Source: Zhengitettix transpicula (Eukaryota > Arthropoda > Insecta > Orthoptera > Tetrigidae). From it: 64,000 nucleotides of DNA. Below, piece after piece: positions 23,229 to 34,229 of this stretch (positions are counted from its first letter, which is position 1; every line of letters starts with the position of its first letter). The notes below the pieces were generated by a model. That model saw nothing but the letters and a program-made list of their open reading frames with translations. It did not search any database and had not been told where the DNA came from. The stretch lies in the NCBI GenBank assembly GCA_037074705.1, contig CM073596.1:12146501-12210500 (forward strand), read 5' to 3'. The position numbers and the translations under genes are program-made.

Positions 23229-24347
23229 AACTACAATATTACTTACTAGTAATGCAATTACTTAATATCTTTAATTGTGGTTTGCCCAAAGTTATTTATA
23301 AAGCTTTCTTCTCATTTCTTTTATCATCAGTTAAAGGCAATAAAAATCTCGATATAGCTGAAAATGTGTAACTGAATGAATAATATCAATTTATTTTTCT
23401 CGTAAATAAAAGTGGGACTGAGAAGGGTTAAACAAACAATGGGAAACCTAAATCAGGAAGATACATATGTATATAAATATGAAAAAAAACCTTCAGGCAT
23501 GTAATCAATTGAGTACCATAAAAATGTTTCTTAACGAAGCTCATAATGATACATTTAACCTTGCTTTCTGGACGTATATTATCACGTCCTTGTTCTCCGT
23601 GGCTGCAAGCTGCAAGTTAAAGAAGCCAGCCACGTGTTGGACATCTGCGCAAGTCAGAGTCAAGGTGCCAATCGGACAAGGTTTTAGGTTCGTTAGCGTC
23701 GACCTCGGCAATCAGGCTGGATTTTTTTTAAAAAAAAATTTTTCCCACCCGATATGAACCTTCTATACGTCCATTTGCAGCTGCGTTCGTTAAACGATTA
23801 ACAGATCCCAGCTGCAGAAAAGAACCAGGCATAGGCGACGTCATTCACCACTTTCTAACGGACGGGAACAACCAGAGCAAATACGTACACCGGAAAAAAT
23901 TATAAAAAGAATCCACGTAATATTCTTCAATTTTTAACGTTATTAAATAATTTATCTCGTTATTGGTATCAATCAATAAAACTCCACGTACCTACACCAG
24001 TATATATGAACACTTTGTGACTTCATTTGCCTACTTAATTTCTATTACAAGTTTTGTTTGCTAACTAATTTAAATTTGACGGGGTTTCTTAAATAATGTT
24101 AAATAGCTAATGAAAACCTCTGGTCGAGACGTCTCAAATTCAACTGTTCTCAAGAATCAGATTGTAATTTATCTCGGAGAAAACCTTGAAATGTGATCAA
24201 AGTCTTTGAAGAATATGAAAAGAAAAACTAGAACAAAAATGGGAATGAGAAACATCACCGTGAAAATTCAAGGATACATTACGAAGGAATCAAAAAAACA
24301 AAGGAAAGTAAGTTGTTTAACAAATAAATGGTGACATACGCTCTTAA
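23229..24347. other. Unassigned stretch with an unrecognised 96-codon frame
   Basis: A plus-strand frame at 23467-23757 (96 codons) crosses a less AT-rich patch 23575-23880. I do not recognise the product, and the frame ends in a T/A palindrome (TTTTTTTTAAAAAAAAA). The rest is AT-rich and featureless. Confidence 0.35.
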
Positions 24348-25121
24348 TCTATATAATAAAAAAGAATGTATATTTGTATGTATGTATTTACGTTAATTTC
24401 TATACAAATTTTAAAAGCGTGGACGTATTGAAACAAAACTTGGTACTGATATTCTTCAAGATACAAAAAACGGTAATGTGTGTGTGGGGGGGGGGGGGGG
24501 TAGAGAATCCCCTAGCGTAAATGTGGAAAGAATTATAATTAAAAAAACTGAACATTTTGTGCCTGCCAAAAGACCGTGACGTTACGAGAGAGACAGGGAG
24601 AGTGAGATAGAGAAAGAAAGAGAGAGAGACGTTACTACGCGACGAACAAAGGAAATAGTTCCTTTTTCCGTATTGGTATAAATCAGAAATATTTTTAGTA
24701 AATAAAAGTACAATTATATCAAGTAATGCTCCATCGAATGATAATTAAAAAAAACAGTACGAAATACTTTACGATCCTTGCGGAAAATGTAAGTTCATTT
24801 TCGCGTCATATTAGTGACCTCAATATGGCGCCTATTTGTTTACATTTTGAACTATTTCATCAATTTAATCTTTCGTAATGGCTGAAGACTGAGCGTACAA
24901 TTATATCCTGCAATACTCGAGGAGTATATTGAAGTATTCTATTCGTAAATAAATTTGGAGGTATGTTTTATGAATGCACTATCGGTCAAAAAGAATGTAT
25001 GGAACTAGGAACAGTTAGATTAAGGTTGAGTCACTTCTGAAGTAAAGATTAATAAAGAATTAAATACTTTCTCCAGGGTTTATATAAATAAGTACACGGG
25101 CAACGCCGGGCGCGCAGCTAG
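24348..25121 (+). mobile_element. Complete non-autonomous Helitron (H4)
   Basis: It starts TCTATATAATAAAAAAGAAT after A24347. It ends CGGGCAACGCCGGGCGCGCAGCTAG with T25122 following, the A-T insertion and CTAG end expected for Helitrons (774 bp). It contains a run of 15 G (24486-24500), a GA-rich stretch (24590-24628) and a mutated CRE (TGACGTTA at 24577-24584). No coding capacity. Confidence 0.9.
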
Positions 25122-25809
25122 TGAAAAATCAGGTTCATTTGTTGAGGCATTTTTAAGACATGCAAATATATTTAATTTTTTTATCTGAATTTGAATATAT
25201 TAGCCAATAAATTATAACATGTCAATTTAATTTATTGTTAAGTTATATTATCATTTAAAATATTTATATAATATATAATATAATATAAAAAATAAACACG
25301 CTTCGTTACGTCACTAATTTGCGACTACATCAGTTTAATATTAATTGGAAAATATGAAACCTAATACAAAAAATATACAGGATATTAAATTTGGATTGTG
25401 GTTTTTTTTAAAAAAAATATTTATCATAAGTAGAAAATTTTTTTAATTCAAACGTTCATTTGAATTCTAACAATAGCAATGGATAAGAATCGAGAAACCG
25501 AACAGTATTTTTAACCAGTATGCCAGAAGTGAAAAACAGAACAAATATATGAGAATATTACCCTTAGAGTAATTAATGACGCCATGATTTCCTTGTTTAA
25601 AGTTGCTTTACAGGAGTCGTTTCTTGAAGAAATCAATTTGCTCACGAAGGGAAATGAACATTAACAAAAGGAAATATTTAGAATTTATTTACATTTATTC
25701 ACACTGACGGTTGTTTTAAGAGTTGGTCGCCGATTCACATTAAAATTTTAATAAACGTCATCCAATGGTAATAGCTTCAAATCATGATATGGCAAAATTA
25801 ATTTTTTCA
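25122..25809. other. Unassigned AT-rich stretch
   Basis: No feature that I can support. It contains a T9/A9-type palindrome near 25404-25420 and leads into the BEL/Pao remnant. Confidence 0.45.
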
Positions 25810-26612
25810 GGAGACCATCAAGGATTGCTACATGCAGGACCGCAGACATTACTGTCTTGCGAGACGTTTATTGGCCGATAGCTGGAAGAAACGTGGCGAG
25901 GAAGACCGTACACAACTGTCTAAATTGCTTTCAAAGTCAATCCACGGGAAATTTCACCATTAAAATGTAAACTGCTTCACGATCGCGTCACACCGACTCC
26001 ACCATTCCACGTGACAGTTGTTGACTGTGCAGGTCCATTCTTGATCAAAGACAGGAAAGGTCGAAAAATACTTGCCGGCAATGGTACCAATTTTATTGGA
26101 GCTCAGGTCTGAATTGAAAGATTTGGAAATGTTTCCTCGACAGAGCCAGAATGTATGAAGAAATTTATTCCAGCATATTCACACCTCACTTTGGTGGCAT
26201 TATGGAGGCGGGTTTAAGTCTACTAAATACCATTTGAAGCGTGTTACGGTGACATGTGATTAACGTTTGAGGAGTTCTACAGTTTGTTAGCGCAAGTGAG
26301 TGTTATTCCAAAATCACGACCTCTCAGTCCAATGTCGTCGAATCCATCAGACCTACAACCTTTGATTCCGGCCCATTATCTCCATTGGGAGATCGGAGCC
26401 GTCTGTTCCTGATCCAGAACTTATGGAATTACAGGAATCGTATGCGTCTCATTACCAACGAATTTAGCAGATTCAACAACATCTTTGGTCACGTTGGTGA
26501 AAAGAGTATATTTCGGAACTCCAAAGTCGAATTAAGTGGACGAAGGATCAAGGTGGCACACTCAAAACCGGTTCGCTGGTCCTTATTAAAGAAAAATGGA
26601 TATGTACAAGGC
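25810..26612 (+). mobile_element. Degraded BEL/Pao retrotransposon, integrase to Pol C-terminus
   Basis: Conceptual translation over several frames gives GLLHAGPQTLLS (25813 on), PFHVTVVDCAGPFLIKDRKG (near 26010), NGTNFIGA, and SRPLSPMSSNPSDLQPLIP near 26320. GSLVLIKEKW follows near 26570. These are, in order, the integrase zinc-finger/core and C-terminal region of BEL/Pao polyproteins. Stop codons, frameshifts and a deletion between the DxG and NGTNF parts break it, so it is non-functional. No LTRs of its own are seen. The plus-strand frame 26385-26711 overlaps its end out of frame. Confidence 0.8.
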
Positions 26613-27350
26613 GGGGACAATACATATTGTATGTATATAATTAATCCTTTCATAATTTTAGATCAGCTTTATTTAAAAAATTACATTAATTGGTTAAGAA
26701 GTGAATGGTAAAATTTTTAAACTAGACACGTACTTAAAAAAAAATTTTCTATAATATTTTAGACGTTACCTTTCAGTAAAGTATTTTTACACAACCACTT
26801 CCATAGCTATAAGCAATGAAAACGAGACGTCAAAAGACATAAGTTCGAAATTCTCCACATTGTGTGACTTTATTTCTAAACGGGCCTTTTGGTGTCACCT
26901 GATACGACCACCTTCCCCCGTTAAGGGGGGTTTGGAATTATTTACGTATTCCCCGGCATTCTTTTGCATTAAGGAAAGAAAGAGTTACTGCGTTTAAGAA
27001 TGCAGCTGACGTCGAGGTGCGGCCATAAATACTGGTCGACGAAGCTAATTGCCTCGAAGACGCACGGGGAAGCTGGTAATTACCAGAGGACCACACGTAC
27101 GAGCCTCTAATTGTGCTTGAGAGGACCTTTCCTCTTCGGACACGTCACGGTCTCACGACAGAAACATGATCCTGGAGACCTCGAGGACCCTTCGTGAAAG
27201 ACGGACACGTGCGCCTTTGAACAGCAATACTGAAATTTAAGATATTTTTTTTGTGAAATGGGCTCATTATTTCATCACTGACAAAGCTACTCCAACTGGG
27301 TTACGTTATTTACCATTATTAAAAACAAAACGCCAAGTTTCACTCAGCAA
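26613..27350. other. Unassigned; GC-richer block 26885-27235 is candidate host regulatory DNA
   Basis: 26885-27235 is free of repeats and has GCGGCCATAAATACTGG, GCTAATTGCC and the homeodomain-type palindrome TGGTAATTACCA (27074-27085). No ORF of note lies in it. I infer possible conserved non-coding sequence from composition only. The frame at 27253-27492 runs into a Helitron fragment. Confidence 0.3.
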
Positions 27351-27490
27351 TCTATATAATAAAAAAAACCATTTATGTTTGTATGTATGTATGTATTTAC
27401 GTTATTTTCTATACAAATTTAATCGCGTGGACAGATTGCAACAAAATTGTTACACATATCATTCAAAACACAATAAACAGTACTCTGAAT
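27351..27490 (+). mobile_element. Helitron 5' fragment (H5)
   Basis: It starts TCTATATAATAAAAAAAACC after an A and carries the CGCGTGGACAGATTGCAACA block (27423-27442). It loses similarity near 27490, before the CRE-containing middle. Confidence 0.8.
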
Positions 27491-27692
27491 AAAATAAAAT
27501 AGAATCAGTAGCAAAACAAAGGCAACCTTATAGATCTGTACGAATGTCCAGAGCACATTACAATATCATATTTCGTTACAGTCAGGAAATTTCCAGGCAG
27601 GACGTGGGACATGTACCGAGAGGTACCAACTGACCTGATGAAGGTATAGAATAATGGATGCTAGTTAACCCTTGGATCCCTTTTTCTCCCTT

Positions 27693-27723
<31 letters not shown>

Positions 27724-27730
27724 CATAAAT
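27491..27730. other. Unassigned, with a (TA)13 tract at 27698-27723
   Basis: CTGACCTGATGAAGGTATA occurs near 27629-27647, sharing GACCTGATGAAGGTA with the hammerhead-like site near 7510 but lacking the GAAA half. No gene. Confidence 0.5.
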
Positions 27731-27895
27731 GCAATCGATTACTGCAATTTACCACTTCAACACTTAAAATAAATATCTGTCTGACACGAACAATAATTTG
27801 TAACAAAAATTTTATTATCATTTACATAACTAGAATAATTCAATTATATAGATAATATTTCAGATATTAAATGAATATTATGTTATTTATTTTCC
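27731..27895 (+). repeat. 165-bp dispersed direct repeat, copy A
   Basis: TCTGTCTGACACGAACAATA and TTTCAGATATTAAATGAATA recur in the same order at 29591-29752. The two copies flank two Helitron fragments. A (TA)n tract (27924-27957) follows copy A. Confidence 0.85.
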
Positions 27896-27919
27896 AAATC
27901 TTTATTATCTTATAAAAAT

Positions 27920-27961
<42 letters not shown>

Positions 27962-28490
27962 CGGTGGGTGCCCAGCTTTGACCTTGTATTTATTTATACA
28001 AACACGAAAAACTATTTAATTCTTTATTAATCTTTACTTCAGAAGTGATTTAATCTCGATATAACTGTTCCTCGTTCCGTACATTCTTTTTGACGTATAG
28101 TGAATTAATCAAACATACCTCAGAGTTTCTTAATGAATAGAATACTTAAATATACTCCTCCAGTATTGCAGGAAATAATTGTCCCTCATTCTTCAGTTAT
28201 TACGAAATATTAAATTAGTAAAATTGCTAGCTAGATTCACAATATAGACAATTAGTCGCCATTTTGGAGTCACTAATATGGCCCGAAAATTAACTTATAT
28301 TTTCTGCGAGGATCGTAGAGTATTTCGTATTGTTTTTTTATCAGTCTGTGGAGTACTGCTGGATACAGTTATGCGTTTTATTCAATGAAAATATTTCTGC
28401 TTTATTTCATTACGAAAATAGGAACTATTTCCGTTGTTCGTCGCGCAGTCACGTCTCTCTCTCTCGCGGGACGCGTGACGTTGGACGGGT
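27962..28490 (-). mobile_element. Helitron 3' portion (H6)
   Basis: In minus orientation the 3' end is decayed (GGTGGGTGCCCAGCTTTGACC where the family has GCTGGGTGCCCGGCGTTGCCC). It continues through the 28085 ACATTCTTTTTGACG block and the CGCCATTTTGGAGTCAC block (28257) to a mutated CRE (TGACGTTG at 28476-28483), where it stops. Confidence 0.75.
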
Positions 28491-28762
28491 GCTTATTCCT
28501 TACACATTTACAACCAAATATGTGAAAGTAAAATGATATACACATATAACCAAAATTTTTCAAGAATCTCAATTGAAATAATGCGTCGGTTTCAGCACAT
28601 TAAAAGTTTTTAAATTTAAATTTTAATGATTAACAAATATTATGTATCATTCAGTGTCTCCTCCAGTACATACAAATTTGGGAAACATCTTGGTAACTGC
28701 CATATTTTTGCCATGCCAGTCATTTAAGTTGTTTAAAAGAAAATGGTTCCACAGATCTATAA
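28491..28762. other. Unassigned spacer between two Helitron fragments
   Basis: I see nothing I can name. A 61-codon plus-strand frame starting at 28642 runs from here into the next Helitron fragment and is not a gene candidate. Confidence 0.5.
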
Positions 28763-29155
28763 TAATCCGTATTGTTTTTTATTATCATTCCATGGAGTAC
28801 TACGGGATAAATTATACTTTTTATTGAATAAAAATAAGCGTGCTTTATTTCTTTACGAAAAAAAAGGAACTATTCACTTTGTTGTGCAGTATCGTCGCAT
28901 AGTAACGTCTCTCTGGCGGGTGCCCTGACGTCATGGCTTCTTGACGCGCAGTAATTTAACTCAGAATGATCACATTTTTTAATTATAATCCTTTCCATTT
29001 ATACGCTACAGGTTTCTAACCCCCACAGCACCGTTTCGCGTCGTAAGATGAATATTTGTACCAATTTTTGTTGTAATCTCTCCAATCGTTTAAATCTGTA
29101 TAGAAATTAACGTAAATACATACATACAAATATACATCCATTTTTATTATATAGA
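28763..29155 (-). mobile_element. Helitron 5' portion (H7)
   Basis: Minus orientation. It runs from the CATGGAGTACTAC block (28791) through TGACGTCA (28926-28933) to the exact family 5' end, TATTATATAGA at 29145-29155 (TCTATATAATA on the minus strand). Its middle overlaps in content with H6, so H6 and H7 are two partial copies, not one split element. Confidence 0.8.
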
Positions 29156-29590
29156 TTCCTGATTGGGTCTACTCTCCAAACAGTTCATTTTGAATTTCTA
29201 AGGTAAACCACGAATTAAAGATTTTTTTCTTCGCTTCAACTTCGGTCTGTCCCGTTACCTTGATAATGGACAGTGATGTCGCGGTATTTAGCCGTCACAG
29301 GTGGTTTCTGCACAATGGACTTGACAGTAATGAAAGCAGCCTTAAGCGGTCCTCACAAAGCGCACGTGGATGAGGTATTCCGCGCACGACGTCCGAAAAA
29401 CAACGACGGAGGGACAAACCCACTCCCAGCCTCCATTGACAAGACCGCCGAAGCCGCGAAATACCTCGCTGAATGCGAAACAGGCGCAAGGCCAAAGTAG
29501 TGCCACAAAATCAGACGAAAAAGACCATTAAAAACACACACACACACATCGCACGACTGCCGCCAGACAAACAGAAAAAGATTCCTACTA
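29156..29590. other. GC-rich patch with a 75-codon frame, unrecognised
   Basis: 29270-29500 is distinctly GC-rich for this window and holds a plus-strand frame (29273-29500, 75 codons, with an Ala/Lys/Glu-rich C-terminus) and minus-strand frames over the same bases. I recognise no family. A CA repeat (29532-29547) follows. It could be a fragment of a captured exon; there is no proof. Confidence 0.3.
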
Positions 29591-29752
29591 CAATCAATAA
29601 CTGCAATTTACCACGTCAACAGTTAAAATAAATATCTGTCTGACACGAACAATAATTTGTAATATTTTCTTATCATTTACATAACTAGAATAGTTCCGTT
29701 TTATATATAATATTTCAGATATTAAATGAATATTATGTAATTAATTTTTTAA
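29591..29752 (+). repeat. 165-bp dispersed direct repeat, copy B
   Basis: Counterpart of 27731-27895 in the same orientation, with scattered differences and a short deletion. Confidence 0.85.
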
Positions 29753-29864
29753 ATATTTTAAAATATGTTTTTCCCAATAATAAAACAGTTGATGAGGTTG
29801 ATGATTAGAGGGAGAATATTATAGGTTAGATCAAATTGTAAATATATATAACGTAAGAAGTTTT

Positions 29865-30556
29865 TAATCAGATATTCAGAGAGAGCAGAATAGGAACAGT
29901 AAAAAAACCAAACAATTAGAGATTCAGCGAAACAGAACCGAAAATTTTCCAAAGTGTTTGATAAGTGATGAGAGTAGAATCAGTGCCATGGCCTGTCAGT
30001 GAAATAGTGTTCTAGAAAAAAAAATTAAAACAAATCACGTGAGCTCAATGAAAATTTGTTTTAATTACATGCCATTTTGTGTGAGCTTCTCAAGCTCACA
30101 CAAAATGGCATGTAATTAAAACAAATTTTCATCTGTAAACATAAGAAAATATCATTTACCGTCAGATTTATTTGACTTTACTAGAATTATATAATTAGAT
30201 TAGTATTTTTTTTGTTATTGTAAATAAAAATTCTTTTTTTTACTGTATTTATTAGAGACCCGATAGCGGCCCTGAAATTGAGATTTCTCATAGAAGCTGA
30301 GGCATTAATATTAATTTGTAAAATCGACAGGGGTAAATTTGTAAAATAAATAATTTTTTTTATCCTTCTAAAAAAGGAATTGTTTAATTTCGATTTCCTT
30401 CCTTTATTATTTTGATCTTTTGAATACCACATTATTTGTTTGTCTCTAACGTGTTGGTATTTTATTTATATAATACTTTTGATCAGCACATAATTTGGTT
30501 CCACAACGTGCTGGCAATTTCCTTCTTGTAATTTTGTAAAGTGTATTTTCAATACT

Positions 30557-30559
<3 letters not shown>
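29865..30559 (+). mobile_element. Solo LTR-like element, TGTAGT subfamily, 5' end missing
   Basis: It aligns with 4935-5515: GAGAGAGCAGAATAGGAAC, GATTCAGCGAAACAGAA, GCCATGGCCTGTCAGTGAAAT and TTTACTGTATTTATTAGAGACC all have counterparts. It ends at ATACTACA (30552-30559), the inverted match of the TGTAGTAT start at 4751, and a TA tract follows. A perfect 41-bp hairpin (30048-30132) interrupts it. Confidence 0.55.
30048..30132. repeat. Perfect 41-bp inverted repeat with 3-base loop
   Basis: Left arm 30048-30088 (starts ATGAAAATTTGTTTTAATTA) and right arm 30092-30132 are exact reverse complements around CTC. The hairpin sits between bases homologous to neighbouring positions of the 4751 copy, so it is an insertion or a local fold-back inside the LTR. 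Confidence 0.95.

Positions 30560-30615
<56 letters not shown>
30560..30615. repeat. (TA)n microsatellite between two LTR copies
   Basis: About 27 uninterrupted TA units, with an LTR end (ACTACA) on the left and an LTR start (TGTAAT) on the right. Confidence 0.95.
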
Positions 30616-30618
<3 letters not shown>

Positions 30619-31627
30619 AATACCCCACTTGTTGATAATTATGATTATAGGAATTTAAATTAAACACGTTATTAAATTTTATAAACAAAACAATACTATT
30701 AATCTAGAATACATTTTAATAAATCATACTCTGTACCCCAGGGTCTTTACTGGGTTGATAAGGTACCGGAACACAATATTCATAATTAAACAATGCAGTT
30801 AAAATAAATGAAAAACGAAATGAAACGAAATCTGACTCATTACCCTTATTTAACAATTTGCAGAATTTATTCCTGAATGTCTATTTACAATTTTATTTGG
30901 GGTTTTTAGGAATGCTCTTTAATCTACAATGCCCTTCTGCGCACAGACTTTTACACACGCTCCACAGACACGTTCACTTTATCCTTTTTTTTATATTCCG
31001 ACTCCAGACAGCTTGCATGGACTAAAATGTTTATTTTATTTTTAAACACAGCCACCATTGACCGAATATTTATCACCGCCTCCACGTCATTCTCCTTTGC
31101 GGTCTACATTTCAACTCCTATGTCTTCCTCTTTCAAATTCTCGCAACACACCACGTCCATATCCTTCCAACTCTCAAGTCCAACTTCCTTCCACGTCCAT
31201 CTCCTTCCAACTCTCACGTCCAACTCCTCCTTAGGTCTCCAGTCCAACTCTCTTTTATCTGATTCCCCCTCTCCAGAATATTCCCTTGTTTTCACAGTTT
31301 TTGAGTTTCCACGTTCGCCAAACAAACACCAACTGTTGGCTTTCTCACGCTCCGAGAGCCACTCAATACAATTAAAATAAACATTTCCTTTTAATATAAT
31401 TGTATGTTCATAAAACTTCTGGCGTTATGTCTTTAGGGTTCCACCCAGATGTCTGTCAAAAACATAAGCTCTAACAGCCGCTAAACGTCCAATTATAGTC
31501 CTCTAATAGCCACGTATCCATCATTTTATTATTTTTTTTATACAAACCACTCAAGAACCCCCAGTCTGAGTTGGTAAACAAATCTTATGAAAAAGGACTA
31601 AATTTATGTCCTTCTTAACTGGGTATT

Positions 31628-31630
<3 letters not shown>
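30616..31630 (-). mobile_element. Complete solo LTR-like element, TA-tract family
   Basis: Starts TGTAATACCC at 30616 and ends GGGTATTACA at 31630. This is a 10-bp perfect terminal inverted repeat on a 1015-bp element flanked by TA tracts. The shared block CAGGGTCTTTACTGGGTTGA (30743) fixes the orientation. CT-rich imperfect repeats (CCTTCCAACTCTCA-type) at 31150-31240 create frames on both strands (31027-31380 plus, 31104-31325 minus) that I do not call genes. Confidence 0.65.
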
Positions 31631-31697
<67 letters not shown>

Positions 31698-31852
31698 CAG
31701 TAAAAACAATTCGTTATTTAGTAGATTAGTCATTAGTCAATTAGCTAATTAATTAAGGAATGTAAGACAATTTGATCTAATGATATATATACATATATAT
31801 TTTTATTAAAATAAGACAATATGATCGAATGATACATATATCATAAGACCAG

Positions 31853-31892
<40 letters not shown>
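31631..31892. repeat. TA and TG microsatellites with an AT-rich spacer
   Basis: (TA)n 31631-31666, (TG)n about 31667-31694, a spacer with GATCTAATGATATATATACA, and another (TA)n at 31857-31892. The spacer words recur at 32484-32610 on the other side of the next LTR copy. Confidence 0.85.
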
Positions 31893-31895
<3 letters not shown>

Positions 31896-32460
31896 AATGA
31901 TTAAAGGACGCTAAATTATATGATGAATTAATTAACAAAATGATTACAATAAAAAATAATTTGGCAAAGATTATTTTAACTGATATTCATTTAGTTTTAC
32001 AAATGATTTGCCCTATGTTGGCACGCCGAATTCAATAATTTCAAAATTTACAAAACAAAAATTTTTATTTTATAATTTGTGGCGTTCAAGGTAAAATATA
32101 ATCTTTTATGTTTCACAAACAATCAAATTTAATATTTCTTCTTCACAGGGTCTTTAACTGGATCTGATAAGTAAGAACAAACAAAATTATAAATCAAATA
32201 ATTAAGAATTCAACCAAATTGAAATGAACGGAATACGAAATGTAACAAAATGAAAAGAACCTAAATCTGACTACAACTTTAATTACCGTTTACAGAATTT
32301 AATTATTTTGGTTTGTACTTACAACTGTCCTGCTGGCACCAGACTTAGTTTTGGAGCTTGGGGACACAATTCACAAAAAGTCACTGATTCTACAGTTGAT
32401 CAAAGCACACGGTTGTAGTTCTTGTATTATTCCTCCGGTCAACAGTCGGACGTATTATTT
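31893..32460 (-). mobile_element. Solo LTR-like element, truncated
   Basis: Starts TGTAATGATT at 31893. It follows the 37050 copy through TTTGCCCTATGTTGGCACGCC (32009), TCACAGGGTCTTTAACTGG (32144) and CTGGCACCAGACTTAGTTTT (32333). It stops in a TA tract near 32460, so its own 5' half (promoter side) is missing. Confidence 0.6.
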
Positions 32461-32612
32461 ATATATATATATATATATATATATGACAATTTTATTTAAT
32501 GATATATATACATATATCATTAAATCAATAATTAATATAATATATATACATATATCATTAAATAAATAATTATTATAATATATATACACATATATATATA
32601 TATATATCATTA
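32461..32612. repeat. TA tract and short palindromic tandem repeats
   Basis: After (TA)n, the palindrome-like AATGATATATATACATATAT-CATT recurs at about 60-base spacing (32499, 32543). Related words lie at 31780-31850. Confidence 0.8.
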
Positions 32613-34229
32613 GATCAAATTTTCTTATTTTTATTAATTTTCGTTTAAAGAATTTTCAACACTTACAGAAATGAAGCACCAGATGTTTGAAATTAAAATA
32701 AAAGCCTTTAATTATTTTTAGTAATTATAATTTATTTAGAAAAAGTGGTGAAATGTTGAACTTCAATGGTATAATGTTCAAATCTTACTTGTAATAAAAC
32801 AGTGTATACTTTTGTCACGTTACATTGAAAGAGCCATTAAAAATGGGGAATTAATGGTATTTATGAAAAAATAATTAATAGACAATATGGAAACTTGGGG
32901 CAAAAGCTGGTGAATAACGATACGTATCTCTAAACGGAACAGACAGTATTACGTGCTAAGTTATTTACCATACGGTACCGTTGTACGGTACATGATAATT
33001 GTAAACACACTTCATATATTGAAAGTCGTTCATCTTATACACAGTTGATGTTTTTCGCGAAACTAGTTTCACTCTTGATGTGTGTTGCAGCGTTGTCTCT
33101 TGACGTTATGTAAAATTGGAAATGTTACTCAACGTTTAGTTGGCAGCAGTCGTCAATCGGGTGTCGAACCCGGTACCATTTCCAAACCGTCCACGTCGGA
33201 CACACACACACACATACTACATGAGACTGATATACGTTTCTGAGCGTAAATCAAGATCTAAGCGGACGTCATTAGCAAAAAAAAACATAGTCGCAATATT
33301 TCAGATAGCGTATTCATGCTGGCCCGTTTTAACGAAGCGATCCGGCGTGATTTGCCGCTAATTAATTTCCGTTTATCGATGTAATTAATTGCTCATTACT
33401 CTGCGCCGCGACTAACGGCGTCGGCGAGTGTAAACTGGACAATTAGGGAAGACTGTCTCTTTTTCCTTCTCTACCCGAGGAAGAGGAGAGATATTAATGA
33501 GACAGTACTGGCAATTACAGGCTAAAGACGCGGTCCGTGACCGATCATATCATTTAATAGATCACTTACCCAAGCAAAGTAGATCCGTAAGTGTCCACGG
33601 TTGGCAACCGCGTGAGACTGGTGGGCTTCAGAGGAATTCGGGGAATGAACACTCGCACTTTTGTACTCCAGAGCACAAAAGTTTAAATCCTCATAAAAGA
33701 ACAAGATAATATGTTCCTTGATCAATTCTTTCAATTGGCGAGACTGGTGCCGACCCAAAGGAAAGGCAACATTTCTATGGTCGTGAATTTTCCAGTGTTT
33801 GACATTTGAACTGACCATTGTGTTTCCCAAATTTTGATCTTACACGCATAAACTGGTAGAAAGAAAATATACTATCATGGAATAGTATTAAGAGCAGTTG
33901 TCTCAGCTGATTCAGAGCAGAAGCTGTAGACGATGACAACGACGAACCGCACCCTTGGAATCACCACGTCAGGACCACGAATCGGGTCAACGTCATTCAC
34001 CAATTCAAAATATCTGAGTGTTTCATTATGTAATCGATATATACGATTTAGATTTTAATGATCTGACTCAGAAATGTTCAAATTGAGTAACCCTCGTGAA
34101 GAACTAAACATGAACCCTCACACTTACATTTCAAAAAAAAATTATTACTGTGATGATGAAAGCGTTCCTTTCGATGAAAAATTTTACTTAGTACTGGACT
34201 GTCAATATTTTTGTTCCAGTAATTAAGAA
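32613..34229. other. Unassigned; 33290-33480 is candidate conserved regulatory DNA
   Basis: Mostly unassigned, with a CA repeat at 33200-33213. The segment 33290-33480 is repeat-free and dense in homeodomain-type ATTA cores (GCTAATTAATTTCCG at 33356, TTTATCGATGTAATTAATTG at 33372), next to CG-rich words. Small frames on both strands (33140-33361, 33497-33709, 33522-33830) are not recognised. Confidence 0.3.

Noticed and set aside
24486..24500. G15 run as a G-quadruplex or regulatory feature
   Set aside because: A single homopolymer inside a Helitron. Similar runs at 44764, 51845 (C) and 60719 suggest slippage, and homopolymers are prone to sequencing error.
27629..27647. Second CTGATGAAGG word as a hammerhead
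   Set aside because: The GAAA half and the stem II partner are absent.
31027..31380. 117-codon Ser-rich frame
   Set aside because: It sits within an LTR-like element over CT-rich imperfect repeats, and an antisense frame covers the same bases.
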